From Methanobacterium sp. PtaB.Bin024 (lineage in GTDB: Archaea > Methanobacteriota > Methanobacteria > Methanobacteriales > Methanobacteriaceae), in contig MVPY01000034.1 in NCBI GenBank assembly GCA_002067065.1, positions 1 through 64,000 of the forward strand: a DNA stretch of 64,000 bases, given 5' to 3'. Below, piece after piece: positions 28,136-40,593 of this stretch (its first letter is position 1; each line of letters begins with the position of its first letter). Below the pieces are notes generated by a model. It worked only from the letters and a program-made list of their open reading frames with translations. It made no database searches and was not told where the DNA came from. A program made the translations under genes and the position numbers.

Positions 28136-28526
28136 AGAATCCTATCCAGACCAGTTCATGGTAAGTTATGAAAACAAAAAGAAGAGTTATCTTTTTAATT
28201 TAAAATGGGAAGATACTCATTTAGTATTAAAAGAATTATCAGATGATCAGCCGGATATGCAAGAAAATATAACTCCAACTGCTAGTGAATGGCTGGATTT
28301 CTGGCACCGTATGGATGAGATAGGAATCTGGGACTGGTATGGTGAATATATTATGACCTGTTCGGATGCTTGCATGGAAGGGGATGAATGGGAAATACAC
28401 ATCTTGTATGGTGATGTAAGAATTGAATCTTACGGTGCTAACAGTTACCCTTCTACATTTCGGGAATTTGTAAAATCACTGGAAGAATTGACTGGAGTTG
28501 TGATTGAATTCATACAGGAAGATTAG
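28131..28526 (+). CDS. Unknown small protein, third gene of the unit
   Basis: 131 residues, acidic and rich in Trp: LKWEDTHLVLKELSDDQPDM, SEWLDFWHRMDEIGIWDWYGEYIM, then EWEIHILYGDVRIESYGANSYPSTFREFVKSLEELTG. The latter half, with W-x-I-x-I-x-Y-G-x-V-x-I-x-S-x-G-x-N-x-Y-P, resembles a group of small bacterial proteins often seen in immunity or regulatory roles; I cannot name a family. No membrane segments. It lies 80 bases after the second gene and probably shares transcription, though a separate promoter is possible. The start is at the second copy of a duplicated start region. Confidence 0.55.
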   Translation: MKESYPDQFMVSYENKKKSYLFNLKWEDTHLVLKELSDDQPDMQENITPTASEWLDFWHRMDEIGIWDWYGEYIMTCSDACMEGDEWEIHILYGDVRIESYGANSYPSTFREFVKSLEELTGVVIEFIQED

Positions 28527-28626
28527 ATGCGAACATCAGGATCAAAGATCAGGTTCATATACATTCGAACTCAGGATCATATGTTAGGATTAGTAAAGAA
28601 GTAAAACATTATCAAAGGAATTTTTC

Positions 28627-28755
28627 ATGATAAATCCAAACGATTTCAACGATAACATCAAACAATTTTTAGGATATAACTTCAAACAGTTTCTAGATAA
28701 CTCCTACAATTTTTTAAGATCAATGATGGTACACAATAGAATAGTAGGTAAATAG
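28627..28755 (+). CDS. Possible small protein of 42 residues
   Basis: ATG at 28627 follows AAGGAATTTTTC (7 bases) and gives a frame MINPNDFNDNIKQFLGYNFKQFLDN..., with an internal repeat of (N/F)-K-Q-F-L. It is the only structured frame in the 760 bases between the unknown unit and the sensor kinase besides the ferredoxin relic. There is no family match; could be a coincidence or the relic of a longer gene. Confidence 0.25.
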   Translation: MINPNDFNDNIKQFLGYNFKQFLDNSYNFLRSMMVHNRIVGK

Positions 28756-29040
28756 AATACGCTTTCTTGATGGATTATCTGAATATCCATTCATATGCAA
28801 AATCCATGATGAATTTTGTCATAACTTTATGATAAAAATGATTAAGAGAGAAATGGCCCTATTTTCACTACTCAGTCTATATGAGAGAATTGAAAAATAC
28901 CTATTTTGTCAAATTTTGATCTTTTGCTTTTTCAGGATGTATAAAGTGATCTTTAGTTAATGGTGGTAGATCCATTAATTAGTAAATTGATAATCTCTTT
29001 TAACTAAATCACCCTACTAATTTTTTGTAGGGATAAAAAA

Positions 29041-29230
29041 ATGCCTGATATAAAAATCGATCCAGATTTTGTTCTAAGTGTGGGACATGTGTAACTAACT
29101 GTCAAGTGGGAATATTCCAACGATGATGATGATTTTATTCCCCATGGTGAAAGATACTGACAACTGCATACTCTGTGGTATGTGTGTGGATAACTATTCT
29201 GAGGATGCAGTGAAACATGAAAATTTTTAA
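29041..29230 (+). pseudogene. Decayed 2[4Fe-4S] ferredoxin
   Basis: Three frames together give a small ferredoxin. Frame 1: MPDIKIDPD. After a shift: CSKCGTCVTNCQVGIF, a complete C-x2-C-x2-C-x3-C cluster motif (about 29070-29120). After another: NDDDDFIPHGERY. After a third: DTDNCILCGMCVDNYSEDAV, in which the last Cys is replaced by Tyr. It ends at TAA near 29230. At least three frameshifts and one lost cluster ligand mean it is not functional. It sits 60 bases upstream of the kinase gene. A sequencing-error explanation is unlikely because the Tyr change and shifts coincide. Confidence 0.7.
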
Positions 29231-29293
29231 ATGATACTACTTCTTCCATTAAAAACAAATATCTGTAATAACATAAATTATTAAGGGGATGGA

Positions 29294-31870
29294 ATGCCTG
29301 ATGTTAAAATCCTATTGGTAGAGGATGAAAGCATAGAAGCCTTAGACATCAAGGGAACTTTGGAATCTTATGGTTACCAAGTACCTTATGTTGCTGCTTA
29401 TGGTGAAGAAGCTATTTTGAAGGCAAAAGAGATCATACCGGATATTATTCTGTTGGATATAATTCTAAAGGGACAAGTAAATGGTATTGATGTTGCATCA
29501 GAAATAAAATCACTTGACATACCAATAATATATTTAACTGCTCATTCTGAAGAGTCTACCATTGAAAGAGCTAAATTCACAGGACCCTACGGATATTTAA
29601 TAAAACCTTTTGATCCATTAATTCTTAAAAATACAATAGAACTGGCCCTTTCCAAGCATGAAATGGAGCAAAGATTGAGAGGAGTAATCCATGGTTCTCC
29701 CATTCCTCAGTTTGTTTTAGATAAAAATCATGAAGTTATTTATTGGAACAGATCGCTGGAAAAATACAGTGGTATTAAGTCCAAGGAAGTTATTGGGACT
29801 AAAGATCACTGGAAAGCTTTTTATGATAAAAAAAGGCCCTGTATGGTTGATTTGCTCCTTGATGGAGATTTAGAAGATCTTTCGCAGTGGTATCATGGTA
29901 AATATAAAAAATCTGAAGTATTGGAAGACGCATATGAAGGAACTGATTTTTTCCCAAAGCTAGGTAAAACAGGTAAATGGTTATATTTCACTGCTACAAC
30001 TATCAAAAATTTTAAAGGAGAGATTACAGGAGCAATAGAAACTCTTGAAGATGTTACAGATCGTAAAGATGCAGAACTTGAATTAAAAACCAATGAAGCA
30101 AAGTTCCGCAATATTCTTGAAAATCTTCAGGATGCATACATACAATCTGATATGTATGGAAATGTTTTAATGGCAAGTCCATCTGCGGCTAAGATGTATG
30201 GATATGATTCTCCCCAAGAAATGATAGGCATCGCCACTGAATTATTGTTTAAAAATCCTGAAGATAGAATTTCAATGCTTGAAAAAATTAAAAAACAGGG
30301 CATGGTGGGGGATTTTGAAGGTGAAGGTCGTAAGAAAGATGGTGCATCATTCTGGGCATCAGTAAATGCCCAATTTTACTGTGATGATCATGGACAGATT
30401 CAGGGTTTGGAGACTTTTGTTCGTGATATATCAGAGCGAAAAAATTCAGAAAAAGCTCTAAAGCAGAGTGAAGAAAGATTCCGAGCCCTAATTTATAACT
30501 CCACAGATATCATCCGTATACTGGACCGTGAAGGACACATAATCTTTGATTCTCCTTCTTCACAACGTATTTTGGGCTATCCCAAAGGTTTTTTCATTGG
30601 TAAAAATCCCCTGGATTTTATACATCCTGATGATCGTGCCCAGGTTAAAGAAGACCTGAATGAAGTTTACCAGGATCGTAATCCTGGAATTCCAACAGAG
30701 TTCCGTATCCAAAAGGCAGATGGGGAATATTTCTCAGTTGAGACTATTTCCCAGAATATGATTGATGTTCCAGGCGTGGAAGGTGTTGTGGTCACCACCC
30801 ATCCTGTTCAAGCGCGTAAAGAAATGGAAGAAGCGTTAAGGGACAGCGAAGAGAAGTATCGCACTCTTTTCGAATCAGACCCTGATTACACTATTCTTCT
30901 AGATTTAAATGGTATTATTTTGGATTTGAATAATGCTGCTTTGGATTTTATAGGAGTGACTAGAGAAAAACTGATTGGTGAAGATTTCACAGGATTAGGC
31001 CTGTTCCCTGAAGATGATGCCGTGTTGCAATTGGAGAATTTTCGTATTGCTATAGAAAACAGGACTGTGCAAGTTTTTCAATCTAAGATATTTAATAAAA
31101 GAGGTGGTCACAGTTGGATTGAGTTGAAGTTGGTTCCATTGGAGAAAGATGGGAAAATTTATGCAGTTTTAGCGATTGCCACTGATATAACTGAAATGAT
31201 GATTACCACAGATAAACTAAAGGATTCACTTCTAGAAAAAGAGGTGTTAATTAAAGAGATTCATCATAGGGTTAAAAATAATATGCAGATTATATCTAGC
31301 TTGCTTAATCTGCAAATGCAATATGTTGATGATGAGATTGTCGTTGATATATTAAAGGAGAGTCAGAACCGGGTTAGATCCATGGCAATGATCCATGAAA
31401 AATTGTATCAATCTCCTGATTTGACCAGTATAAAATTTGATGATTATGTTCAAAGGCTGGTTTCAGAACTGTTTTATTCATACCATATCCCAGAGGACAG
31501 GATTAGATCAGTAATTAATGTGGAAGATGTGGTTTTAAACATTGAAACTGCAATACCCTGTGGACTTATAATAAGTGAACTTGTCTCCAACAGCTTAAAA
31601 CATGCTTTTCCTGAAGGAATCTTTGGGGAAGTGGTTTTATCACTCAAACCATATGATACTGTTGAAGGTGGTGATTATTATGAACTCAAAATCAGTGATA
31701 CAGGTATAGGTTTCCCTGAAGATTTAGACTTCGAGAATACAGAATCATTGGGTTTAAAACTGGTTAATACTTTAGTTATTCAGTTAAATGGTGATATAAA
31801 ACTGGATAGAAGCCATGGAACCCAATTCAAAATAGTTTTTAGACGTTCAGAGTACGAAAAAAGGTATTGA
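29294..31870 (+). CDS. Hybrid sensor: receiver + PAS domains + HisKA_2 histidine kinase
   Basis: 858 residues, cytoplasmic (no membrane helices). Residues 1-125 are a receiver domain (ILLVEDE, phospho-acceptor Asp55 in IILLDIILKG, YLIKPF). Then four PAS-like domains (about 130-255, 265-390, 395-510, 520-640) with PAC-type ends such as GLETFVRDISERK. At about 650-720 HisKA_2 (EIHHRVKNNMQIISSLLNLQ; His657), then HATPase_c with SDTGIGFPEDLDF. The phospho-donor His and ATP site look intact. It should sense a small ligand or redox state and phosphorylate another regulator. The same architecture occurs in the kinase at 44.6-46.4 kb. The ferredoxin relic lies upstream. Confidence 0.88.
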   Translation: MPDVKILLVEDESIEALDIKGTLESYGYQVPYVAAYGEEAILKAKEIIPDIILLDIILKGQVNGIDVASEIKSLDIPIIYLTAHSEESTIERAKFTGPYGYLIKPFDPLILKNTIELALSKHEMEQRLRGVIHGSPIPQFVLDKNHEVIYWNRSLEKYSGIKSKEVIGTKDHWKAFYDKKRPCMVDLLLDGDLEDLSQWYHGKYKKSEVLEDAYEGTDFFPKLGKTGKWLYFTATTIKNFKGEITGAIETLEDVTDRKDAELELKTNEAKFRNILENLQDAYIQSDMYGNVLMASPSAAKMYGYDSPQEMIGIATELLFKNPEDRISMLEKIKKQGMVGDFEGEGRKKDGASFWASVNAQFYCDDHGQIQGLETFVRDISERKNSEKALKQSEERFRALIYNSTDIIRILDREGHIIFDSPSSQRILGYPKGFFIGKNPLDFIHPDDRAQVKEDLNEVYQDRNPGIPTEFRIQKADGEYFSVETISQNMIDVPGVEGVVVTTHPVQARKEMEEALRDSEEKYRTLFESDPDYTILLDLNGIILDLNNAALDFIGVTREKLIGEDFTGLGLFPEDDAVLQLENFRIAIENRTVQVFQSKIFNKRGGHSWIELKLVPLEKDGKIYAVLAIATDITEMMITTDKLKDSLLEKEVLIKEIHHRVKNNMQIISSLLNLQMQYVDDEIVVDILKESQNRVRSMAMIHEKLYQSPDLTSIKFDDYVQRLVSELFYSYHIPEDRIRSVINVEDVVLNIETAIPCGLIISELVSNSLKHAFPEGIFGEVVLSLKPYDTVEGGDYYELKISDTGIGFPEDLDFENTESLGLKLVNTLVIQLNGDIKLDRSHGTQFKIVFRRSEYEKRY

Positions 31871-31950
31871 GTATCCAAGGGAATAGCTATTTTAGTACTT
31901 ATATGCTCAAAAGTACACTGATTGCTATTCCATTAATCAAATACTCAATA
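31865..31950. terminator. Three-tier nested palindrome between convergent genes
   Basis: TATTGAGTAT (31865-31874) pairs perfectly with ATACTCAATA (31941-31950); inside it GGAATAGC (31880-31887) pairs with GCTATTCC (31924-31931), and innermost GTACTT (31895-31900) with AAGTAC (31911-31916). It straddles the stop codon of the kinase gene and ends before the acyl-CoA synthetase stop on the other strand. It could fold into a long stem on both transcripts. Whether it is a bidirectional terminator or part of a mobile element is unknown. Confidence 0.6.
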
Positions 31951-32011
31951 ATTATTCCAAACTCATATTTCTACTCATGGAATCAATAATTTCTGTGTCG
32001 ATGCAATTTTT

Positions 32012-34156
<2,145 letters not shown>

Positions 34157-34994
34157 TATATCACGTTCTCATATACATTCCTAATATTTCTAAATTTAAT
34201 ATTACTCTAATTTTAAAATACCCTATTTATTTATATTTGATTAATTCAGGGATTTATAAAAAATTAACTGTATATATGTATTAATCGTTTAAATACCTAT
34301 AGATATAGTGATAACTTACATAATACCTCTTATTAACAGTTTAAATAAATTTTTTTTTAAAACATTTTTATTTAATCAATGATTGATCTGCAATCATTTT
34401 CCCTTAACACACTATGGTGTGTCAGTCTGCAAATGAAATATTCATTTTAGGTGAATTAGTTTCATGTGACATTTTCGTGGGATATGTGGAGTGAAAGATT
34501 CATTCGGGTGTATAATATAAATTATTTCGTTATAGTATAGTCTTTTCACAAAGGGGTCAATAAAGGGGTCTTAAATAGTAAATTAGATCTGATTGATGAA
34601 TCGATTGTGATACAGCATATAAATGTTGTGTATTCTGTAATTTTAATATATAAATGGGATTGATCATTAGTCATTATAATTTAAAGTTGCTGTTTCTCTT
34701 TTAAACATAATAAATTGGAATTATTGCAACTTCATAAGATTTACCAATAAAATAAATAAACTATAAAAAACTAGTTTAGTGTGTTTGAGTTTATCTGCAC
34801 TGGCTCTTAAAAGTGAAATTGCAAAGATCATTGAAACTTAGATATACAAAAGATAAGGATGTCCAGTACAGAGTTGCGGGAGTTAGTTTATTATCCAACT
34901 TATATTATTATCATTTTTATCATGAACGCAGAAAAATAGCAGTTCACAGGTTATGCTATTTTTTAAAGAGTTTATACGGATTAGGAGACAATCA
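34157..34994. other. Long intergenic region upstream of the DUF815 gene
   Basis: About 840 AT-rich bases. It holds an ACACAC-TATG-GTGTGT hairpin (34407-34422) and, at 34526-34541, the 16-bp sequence TTCGTTATAGTATAGT that recurs with one change just after the DUF815 gene (36417-36432). Short frames (for example 34813-35007) have no ribosome binding site and no recognised family. The layout fits an inserted segment bordered by direct repeats. Confidence 0.4.
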
Positions 34995-36377
<1,383 letters not shown>

Positions 36378-36414
36378 TCTATTTTTTTTATTTTCAAAAC
36401 TAAGTTTCAATGTG

Positions 36415-36442
36415 ACTTCGTTATAGGATAGTTTAACGAAGT
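36415..36442 (+). terminator. Hairpin after the DUF815 gene
   Basis: ACTTCGTTA (36415-36423), a 10-base loop and TAACGAAGT (36434-36442) form a perfect 9-bp stem in the convergent gap between DUF815 and the MFS gene. A T-rich run lies before it. It could end transcription. Sequence inside it (TTCGTTATAGGATAGT) is the second copy of the 16-bp repeat found upstream of the gene. Downstream, CTATTCCATTAATCAA (36459-36474) is shared exactly with the palindrome at 31925-31940. Confidence 0.45.
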
Positions 36443-36517
36443 AAATTATTTTCAGTACCTATTCCATTAATCAATTTTTCATGAATTTATATAAAACTCC
36501 AAAATGCCAATTTAAAT

Positions 36518-37954
36518 TCATGATTTCGTTGACTTATTTTCATCTAAGGGTAACTCTTTGAGGAGAAATGATACAACCAGTCCGATAAATGCCAGTACTA
36601 TGGCTGTTAGAAAAATATTCTGAATGGAAAGTACTAGGGCCTGAGTATGACCTATATTAATGTTTGCAGATTTAGTCAGTGTGAGATTCATTATGTATCC
36701 AAAGAGTGGAAGGAATATTATAGTACCTATATTTCTGAAAAACCGCATAGAAGCGGTTACTATACCTATTTCTCGCAGTGTAAATGCATTCTGCACTGCT
36801 ATGTTGAATATGTTATAGGCCATTCCTGAACCAATACCAAGAACAGTAGAATAAACTATAAGAAGATAATAAGGTGTGTTCTTATTCATTGTGGACAGGA
36901 GTACCACTCCAATCCCGGTTATGATAAATTCAACAATGGCCAACTTTTTATATTTACCTGTCCAGGATATGATCTGTCCTGTGAGTATAGAGGCCAGGGT
37001 AAGGCTTAAACTCATGGGGATCATGATAAGGCCTGAATTAGTTGCACTCATGCCTAAAACATCCTGTGCAAATAATGGAACATAGATCACTCCACTAAAC
37101 ATCAATGCAGCTGCTAAAAAACTTTCAATTGAGGATACATTATATATTGGATTTTTAAAAAGTCGCAAGGGTAAAACAGGTTCTTTAGCTCTTTTTTCAG
37201 CTAAAATGAACAATATGAGCATGAATCCAGAAAATAGGAAGACTCCAACTACTACTGTTAAGGGATATGTGTCTAGATCTCCGGCAAGGGTTATTGCCAG
37301 GACCAGTGAACTTAAAGTTAGGATGAAGGTGATGATCCCCTCATAATCAATAACTTTTTTAGCATCTGGTAATTTAAAATTGGGAAGAGAATAAAGAATC
37401 ATGGTTACAGCAACAATTCCAACTGGAATATTTACAAAAAACACCCCTCTCCAACCAAGATTATCAGTTATTAGACCCCCTAATATTGGTCCCAGGACAT
37501 CGGCCAGTCCAAATACTGATCCAAGTATTCCCATGTATTTGGCTCTTTTTCTGGGAGAGAAGATCTCTCCAACCACAATGAAGGGTAAAGATAATAAAAT
37601 TCCACCACCAATTCCCTGGAGTCCTCTAAACAGGATCAGTTGAAACATATTGCTGGAAAAACCACACAAAACTGAGTTTATAACGAAAATGATGATTCCT
37701 ATAAGTAAAATGGGTTTTCTACCATAGATATCAGATAATCTTCCAAAAAGGATTATGGCAATGGTTGAAGTTAGCATATAGGAGGTGAATGGCCATGAAT
37801 AGTATTCCATTCCCTGTAGACTGCTAGTGATCTTTGGCATGGCTGTTCCTATGATGGAATAATCAAAGGCAGCTACCAGAAGCCCAACCATCAAACCCGC
37901 CATGATCATAATTATTTTATCTTTAGCAATGTTATCATGGTTTTCATAATTCAT
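36518..37954 (-). CDS. MFS drug:H+ antiporter, DHA2 (EmrB/QacA) family
   Basis: About 478 residues with about 14 membrane helices. The conserved motif A between TM2 and TM3 (FGRLSDIYGRKPILLIGI) and motif C-like GPILGGLITDNLGWRGVFFVNIPVG are present, typical for DHA2 exporters. It is the last gene on the minus strand after DUF169 and a TetR repressor, so it is probably the export pump of a TetR-controlled unit. Start is at the ATG following GTGAT; an in-frame GTG 3 codons upstream overlaps that site. Substrate unknown. Confidence 0.88.
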   Translation of the reverse strand: MNYENHDNIAKDKIIMIMAGLMVGLLVAAFDYSIIGTAMPKITSSLQGMEYYSWPFTSYMLTSTIAIILFGRLSDIYGRKPILLIGIIIFVINSVLCGFSSNMFQLILFRGLQGIGGGILLSLPFIVVGEIFSPRKRAKYMGILGSVFGLADVLGPILGGLITDNLGWRGVFFVNIPVGIVAVTMILYSLPNFKLPDAKKVIDYEGIITFILTLSSLVLAITLAGDLDTYPLTVVVGVFLFSGFMLILFILAEKRAKEPVLPLRLFKNPIYNVSSIESFLAAALMFSGVIYVPLFAQDVLGMSATNSGLIMIPMSLSLTLASILTGQIISWTGKYKKLAIVEFIITGIGVVLLSTMNKNTPYYLLIVYSTVLGIGSGMAYNIFNIAVQNAFTLREIGIVTASMRFFRNIGTIIFLPLFGYIMNLTLTKSANINIGHTQALVLSIQNIFLTAIVLAFIGLVVSFLLKELPLDENKSTKS

Positions 37955-38143
37955 GGTTATCACTTGAGACGTATTTTTTCAGATATCATTCTCAATGGGG
38001 TTTAACAATTCTGTATGATGTTCAAGTTCCTTTTTTTATTCATAGGGCATGAAAATTTTATTTAAAGGACACTAAATGTGTAAAAATAGAAATTTTGGTC
38101 AGATATTTGGTTAGAAGAAATTTATTGGTTAAAAAAATTATTC

Positions 38144-38824
38144 TTACTTGAAAAACATTTTAGTTCGCATCTCTCCTAAATTGGAGACTATACGGGGCAA
38201 GTCACTCCCTGGAATACTGACCATTATTTCTTCTGGATTGATGTTCATACTCTGCCTTGATGCTACATCTCCAAATCCATAGGTGACTTTTCCAGTCATA
38301 TATGGGGTTGCAGCCATTGAACTGCATACTGGAGCTGCATCAGCACCTATTCCGTGTGATCCTGAATCATATGCATTGGCATGAAGTATCTCCATTCCCT
38401 GTTTCGGATTACATACTATGAATATCACATCTGGTTCAAATTCTGCCTTACTTAAAGGAGCAAAAAGTATTGCATTAAAAATTCCAGGATTCATATATGT
38501 TTCATTTTCCCTTGAACGCTGCACTGCAGGGATGCTCTTATACAGGCCCTTGGGAACCATGAAGGCACCGCTTTGCACATTTGCAGGGTATTCACGCATA
38601 TCTTTAAGTCCAGAATATCTGGCACCCCCCATACATTCTTCTTCTTCCAGAGTGGCGTAGAATGTTTCACCATCCATGGCTTTTTGAAGTTTCTTGCAGA
38701 ACCTTGATTTACCTTCTTCCTTTTCAACATTCCTAGGATCTCCCACAGACCATTTTATGGCTGCTGGTTCATTTTCTAATCTTAAAAGTTCATTTAATTT
38801 TTCTCCGAGTTCTCTATAATCCAT
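38144..38824 (-). CDS. DUF169 protein
   Basis: 226 residues. The motif LRLENEPAAIKWS near the start, then LEEEECMGGARYSGLK, YPANVQSGAF, GFGDVASRQSMNINPEEIMVSIPG and the Cys/Gly-rich ADAAPVCSSMAATPYM are characteristic of DUF169, a family common in methanogens with no firmly established function. GGAGAG lies 7 bases before ATG. It lies between the TetR gene (66 bases upstream) and the MFS exporter, so the three probably respond to the same signal. The Cys residues (two in the C-terminal half) may bind metal or be redox-active; that is speculative. Confidence 0.82.
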   Translation of the reverse strand: MDYRELGEKLNELLRLENEPAAIKWSVGDPRNVEKEEGKSRFCKKLQKAMDGETFYATLEEEECMGGARYSGLKDMREYPANVQSGAFMVPKGLYKSIPAVQRSRENETYMNPGIFNAILFAPLSKAEFEPDVIFIVCNPKQGMEILHANAYDSGSHGIGADAAPVCSSMAATPYMTGKVTYGFGDVASRQSMNINPEEIMVSIPGSDLPRIVSNLGEMRTKMFFK

Positions 38825-38889
38825 ACTTTGCTCTCCTTTACATTTTTTTTTGTTAATCTGTTAATTCTGTGAATTCGCTTATCATGTCC

Positions 38890-39534
38890 CTATTTTTTTA
38901 ACATGTAAAGAAAGAAATTTCCGATGTCTTTGGTAAATTTCGCATCATCGATTTTCCTGCTTTTCAATAACTCTTTAGCCCAGTCCCCCATGTTCACTTT
39001 ACCATTGTATATAACTGATAGAAGAATAGCTGCTTCGGTAGGTTCCACATCTGGTCTGATTTCACCTTCGTCTATGCCTTTTTGTATTGAATCGATCCCT
39101 ATGTGCATTATTTCTTTAAAAAGGTCCCTTACTTCCTGGAACTCTTGGCTACTGTTCATTTTATCTGTGTCAAATTGTTTTTTAATGAGTGTGGGGGAAT
39201 ACAGCAGCCTGAAATCATCAGGGTATTCATTTGAAAACCTTCTATTTGCATTTCCATATAATTTTAACTTTCCCAGACCAGTGTCATCTTTTTTAACCTC
39301 ATCTTTCACCATATGTGCCCAAATTCGAGTCCCACGTAAGACTACAGCAAAGTACAATGATTCTTTATTTTTAAAATAAAGGTAAAGAGTACTTTTTCCA
39401 AGACCAACTTCATTTGCTATTTCATCCATTGAAACTTCATTAAAGTTTTTCGAAGCAAATAGTTTCCTGGCGGCTTTGATAATGTCGTTTTGCCGTTGTT
39501 TTCTTTCTCTTTCCTTCCATTTTGTCAGTGACAT
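38890..39534 (-). CDS. TetR/AcrR family transcriptional regulator
   Basis: 214 residues. The N-terminal HTH is typical: NDIIKAARKLFASKNFNEVSMDEIANEVGLGKSTLYLYFKNKESL. The C-terminal ligand-binding domain is less conserved. GGAGAGTG precedes ATG. First gene of a minus-strand run with DUF169 and the DHA2 exporter, so probably a drug- or metabolite-responsive repressor of itself and those genes. Two palindromes in the upstream promoter (39596-39609 and 39619-39632) are the likely operators. Related to, but clearly distinct from, the TetR at 43.2-43.8 kb. Confidence 0.88.
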   Translation of the reverse strand: MSLTKWKERERKQRQNDIIKAARKLFASKNFNEVSMDEIANEVGLGKSTLYLYFKNKESLYFAVVLRGTRIWAHMVKDEVKKDDTGLGKLKLYGNANRRFSNEYPDDFRLLYSPTLIKKQFDTDKMNSSQEFQEVRDLFKEIMHIGIDSIQKGIDEGEIRPDVEPTEAAILLSVIYNGKVNMGDWAKELLKSRKIDDAKFTKDIGNFFLYMLKK

Positions 39535-39595
39535 GTGGTTTCACTCTCCTAATTCTGACTTGATCTTCAAATTTATGACTATCAATTTTTTTATA

Positions 39596-39643
39596 TGACT
39601 TATTAGTCAGTTATATAACTGGTGGTCACCAGATTATATAAAG
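39596..39643 (-). promoter_or_regulatory. TetR promoter with palindromic operators
   Basis: Two perfect inverted repeats: TGACT-TATT-AGTCA (39596-39609) and CTGGTG-GT-CACCAG (39619-39632). On the minus strand the TATA-like CTTTATATAAT (39633-39643) is followed at once by CTGGTG..CACCAG, so a bound repressor would block TBP/TFB or the start site. Between them GTTATATAAC is also palindromic. Operators near the TetR gene fit autoregulation. Confidence 0.55.
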
Positions 39644-39788
39644 ATTTTGGTCAAAAAAATTAAAATGTCAAAAAAATAAACATAGGTAGTATTCAATGAT
39701 AAGTTTAGAGTATTATATTAGATAAAAAAGATGAAAAATAAACAGTTATTTTCCATGAATCAACTTTAGGAACGATTTTAGATAAAAT

Positions 39789-40460
39789 TTATTCCCCTAA
39801 TACTTCACGAGAAAACTTATCAAAACCAATTTTGTCAATAACTCTTCCCAAACGTTTTTGAATACCTTTTTCATTGTAACAGTCTATTATTTTGCCAATG
39901 TAATCCATGGCCTGGTCATCAGATAGATCTTTTGCCAGTAGTTTGCCCTTTTTTACCTGAAGTCCGCAGGTACCACCCACCAGCAACTTCCAACCTTTAG
40001 GGGTTCCAATGAGTCCTATGTCCCTAACAGCAGATTCCGCACAGCAACGGGTACATCCAGAAAGGGATATTTTTACTTTAGCAGGTGTTTTTGTCCTGTG
40101 GAATGTTTCATCAATCCTTAATCCCATTTCTACTGTGTTCTGATATCCTTTCTTGCAGAAAGTATTGCCTGTGCAGAATTTAACTCCTCTTACACATTTT
40201 CCAATGTGACCACCAGGTTTCATGCCAAGATCATGGAAAATGTCATCAATATTTTCCTTTTTGATACCATAAAAGCCAATTTTGTGCTCTGAGGTCATTT
40301 TAATACATTCAACCTGATATTTTTCTGCTACGTCTGCAATTTTATGTAAAGTGGCAGGGTCTAAAATACCACCAGGGATATAAGGGATGATGGTGTATGT
40401 TTCCAGTCCTTTCTCAACTGCAGCTCCTTTATTAGGCATATTTTCGTTTTTTACTCCCAT
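39789..40460 (-). CDS. Small siroheme/4Fe-4S sulfite reductase-like protein (Dsr-LP)
   Basis: 223 residues. A single nitrite/sulfite reductase repeat: an N-terminal ferredoxin-like half (TYTIIPYIPGGILDPATLHKIADVAEKY), then the siroheme-[4Fe-4S] half. Ligand Cys pattern: C96-x5-C102 (CTGNTFC) and C136-x3-C140 (CTRCC), all intact. It has no added ferredoxin domain and is about half the length of full sulfite reductases. Dsr-like proteins of this size occur in most hydrogenotrophic methanogens. Function is not proven; sulfur assimilation or electron transfer have been proposed. SD is weak (AAGGCGAGAAT). It stands alone. Confidence 0.83.
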   Translation of the reverse strand: MGVKNENMPNKGAAVEKGLETYTIIPYIPGGILDPATLHKIADVAEKYQVECIKMTSEHKIGFYGIKKENIDDIFHDLGMKPGGHIGKCVRGVKFCTGNTFCKKGYQNTVEMGLRIDETFHRTKTPAKVKISLSGCTRCCAESAVRDIGLIGTPKGWKLLVGGTCGLQVKKGKLLAKDLSDDQAMDYIGKIIDCYNEKGIQKRLGRVIDKIGFDKFSREVLGE

Positions 40461-40593
40461 ATTCTCGCCTTAAATTTGACAATTCTATTCTCTTATATTA
40501 TTTAACCATTTAACCCGAAAAAATAACGATTATTATCCGAAAGGTAATTAAAAAATAATTTATTCTATTAAATCTTCATTGCATTGTTTTGCT

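Noticed and set aside
34407..34422. ACACAC-TATG-GTGTGT hairpin as an operator
   Set aside because: Only 6-bp arms and no adjacent regulator or promoter evidence; listed only as part of the intergenic note.
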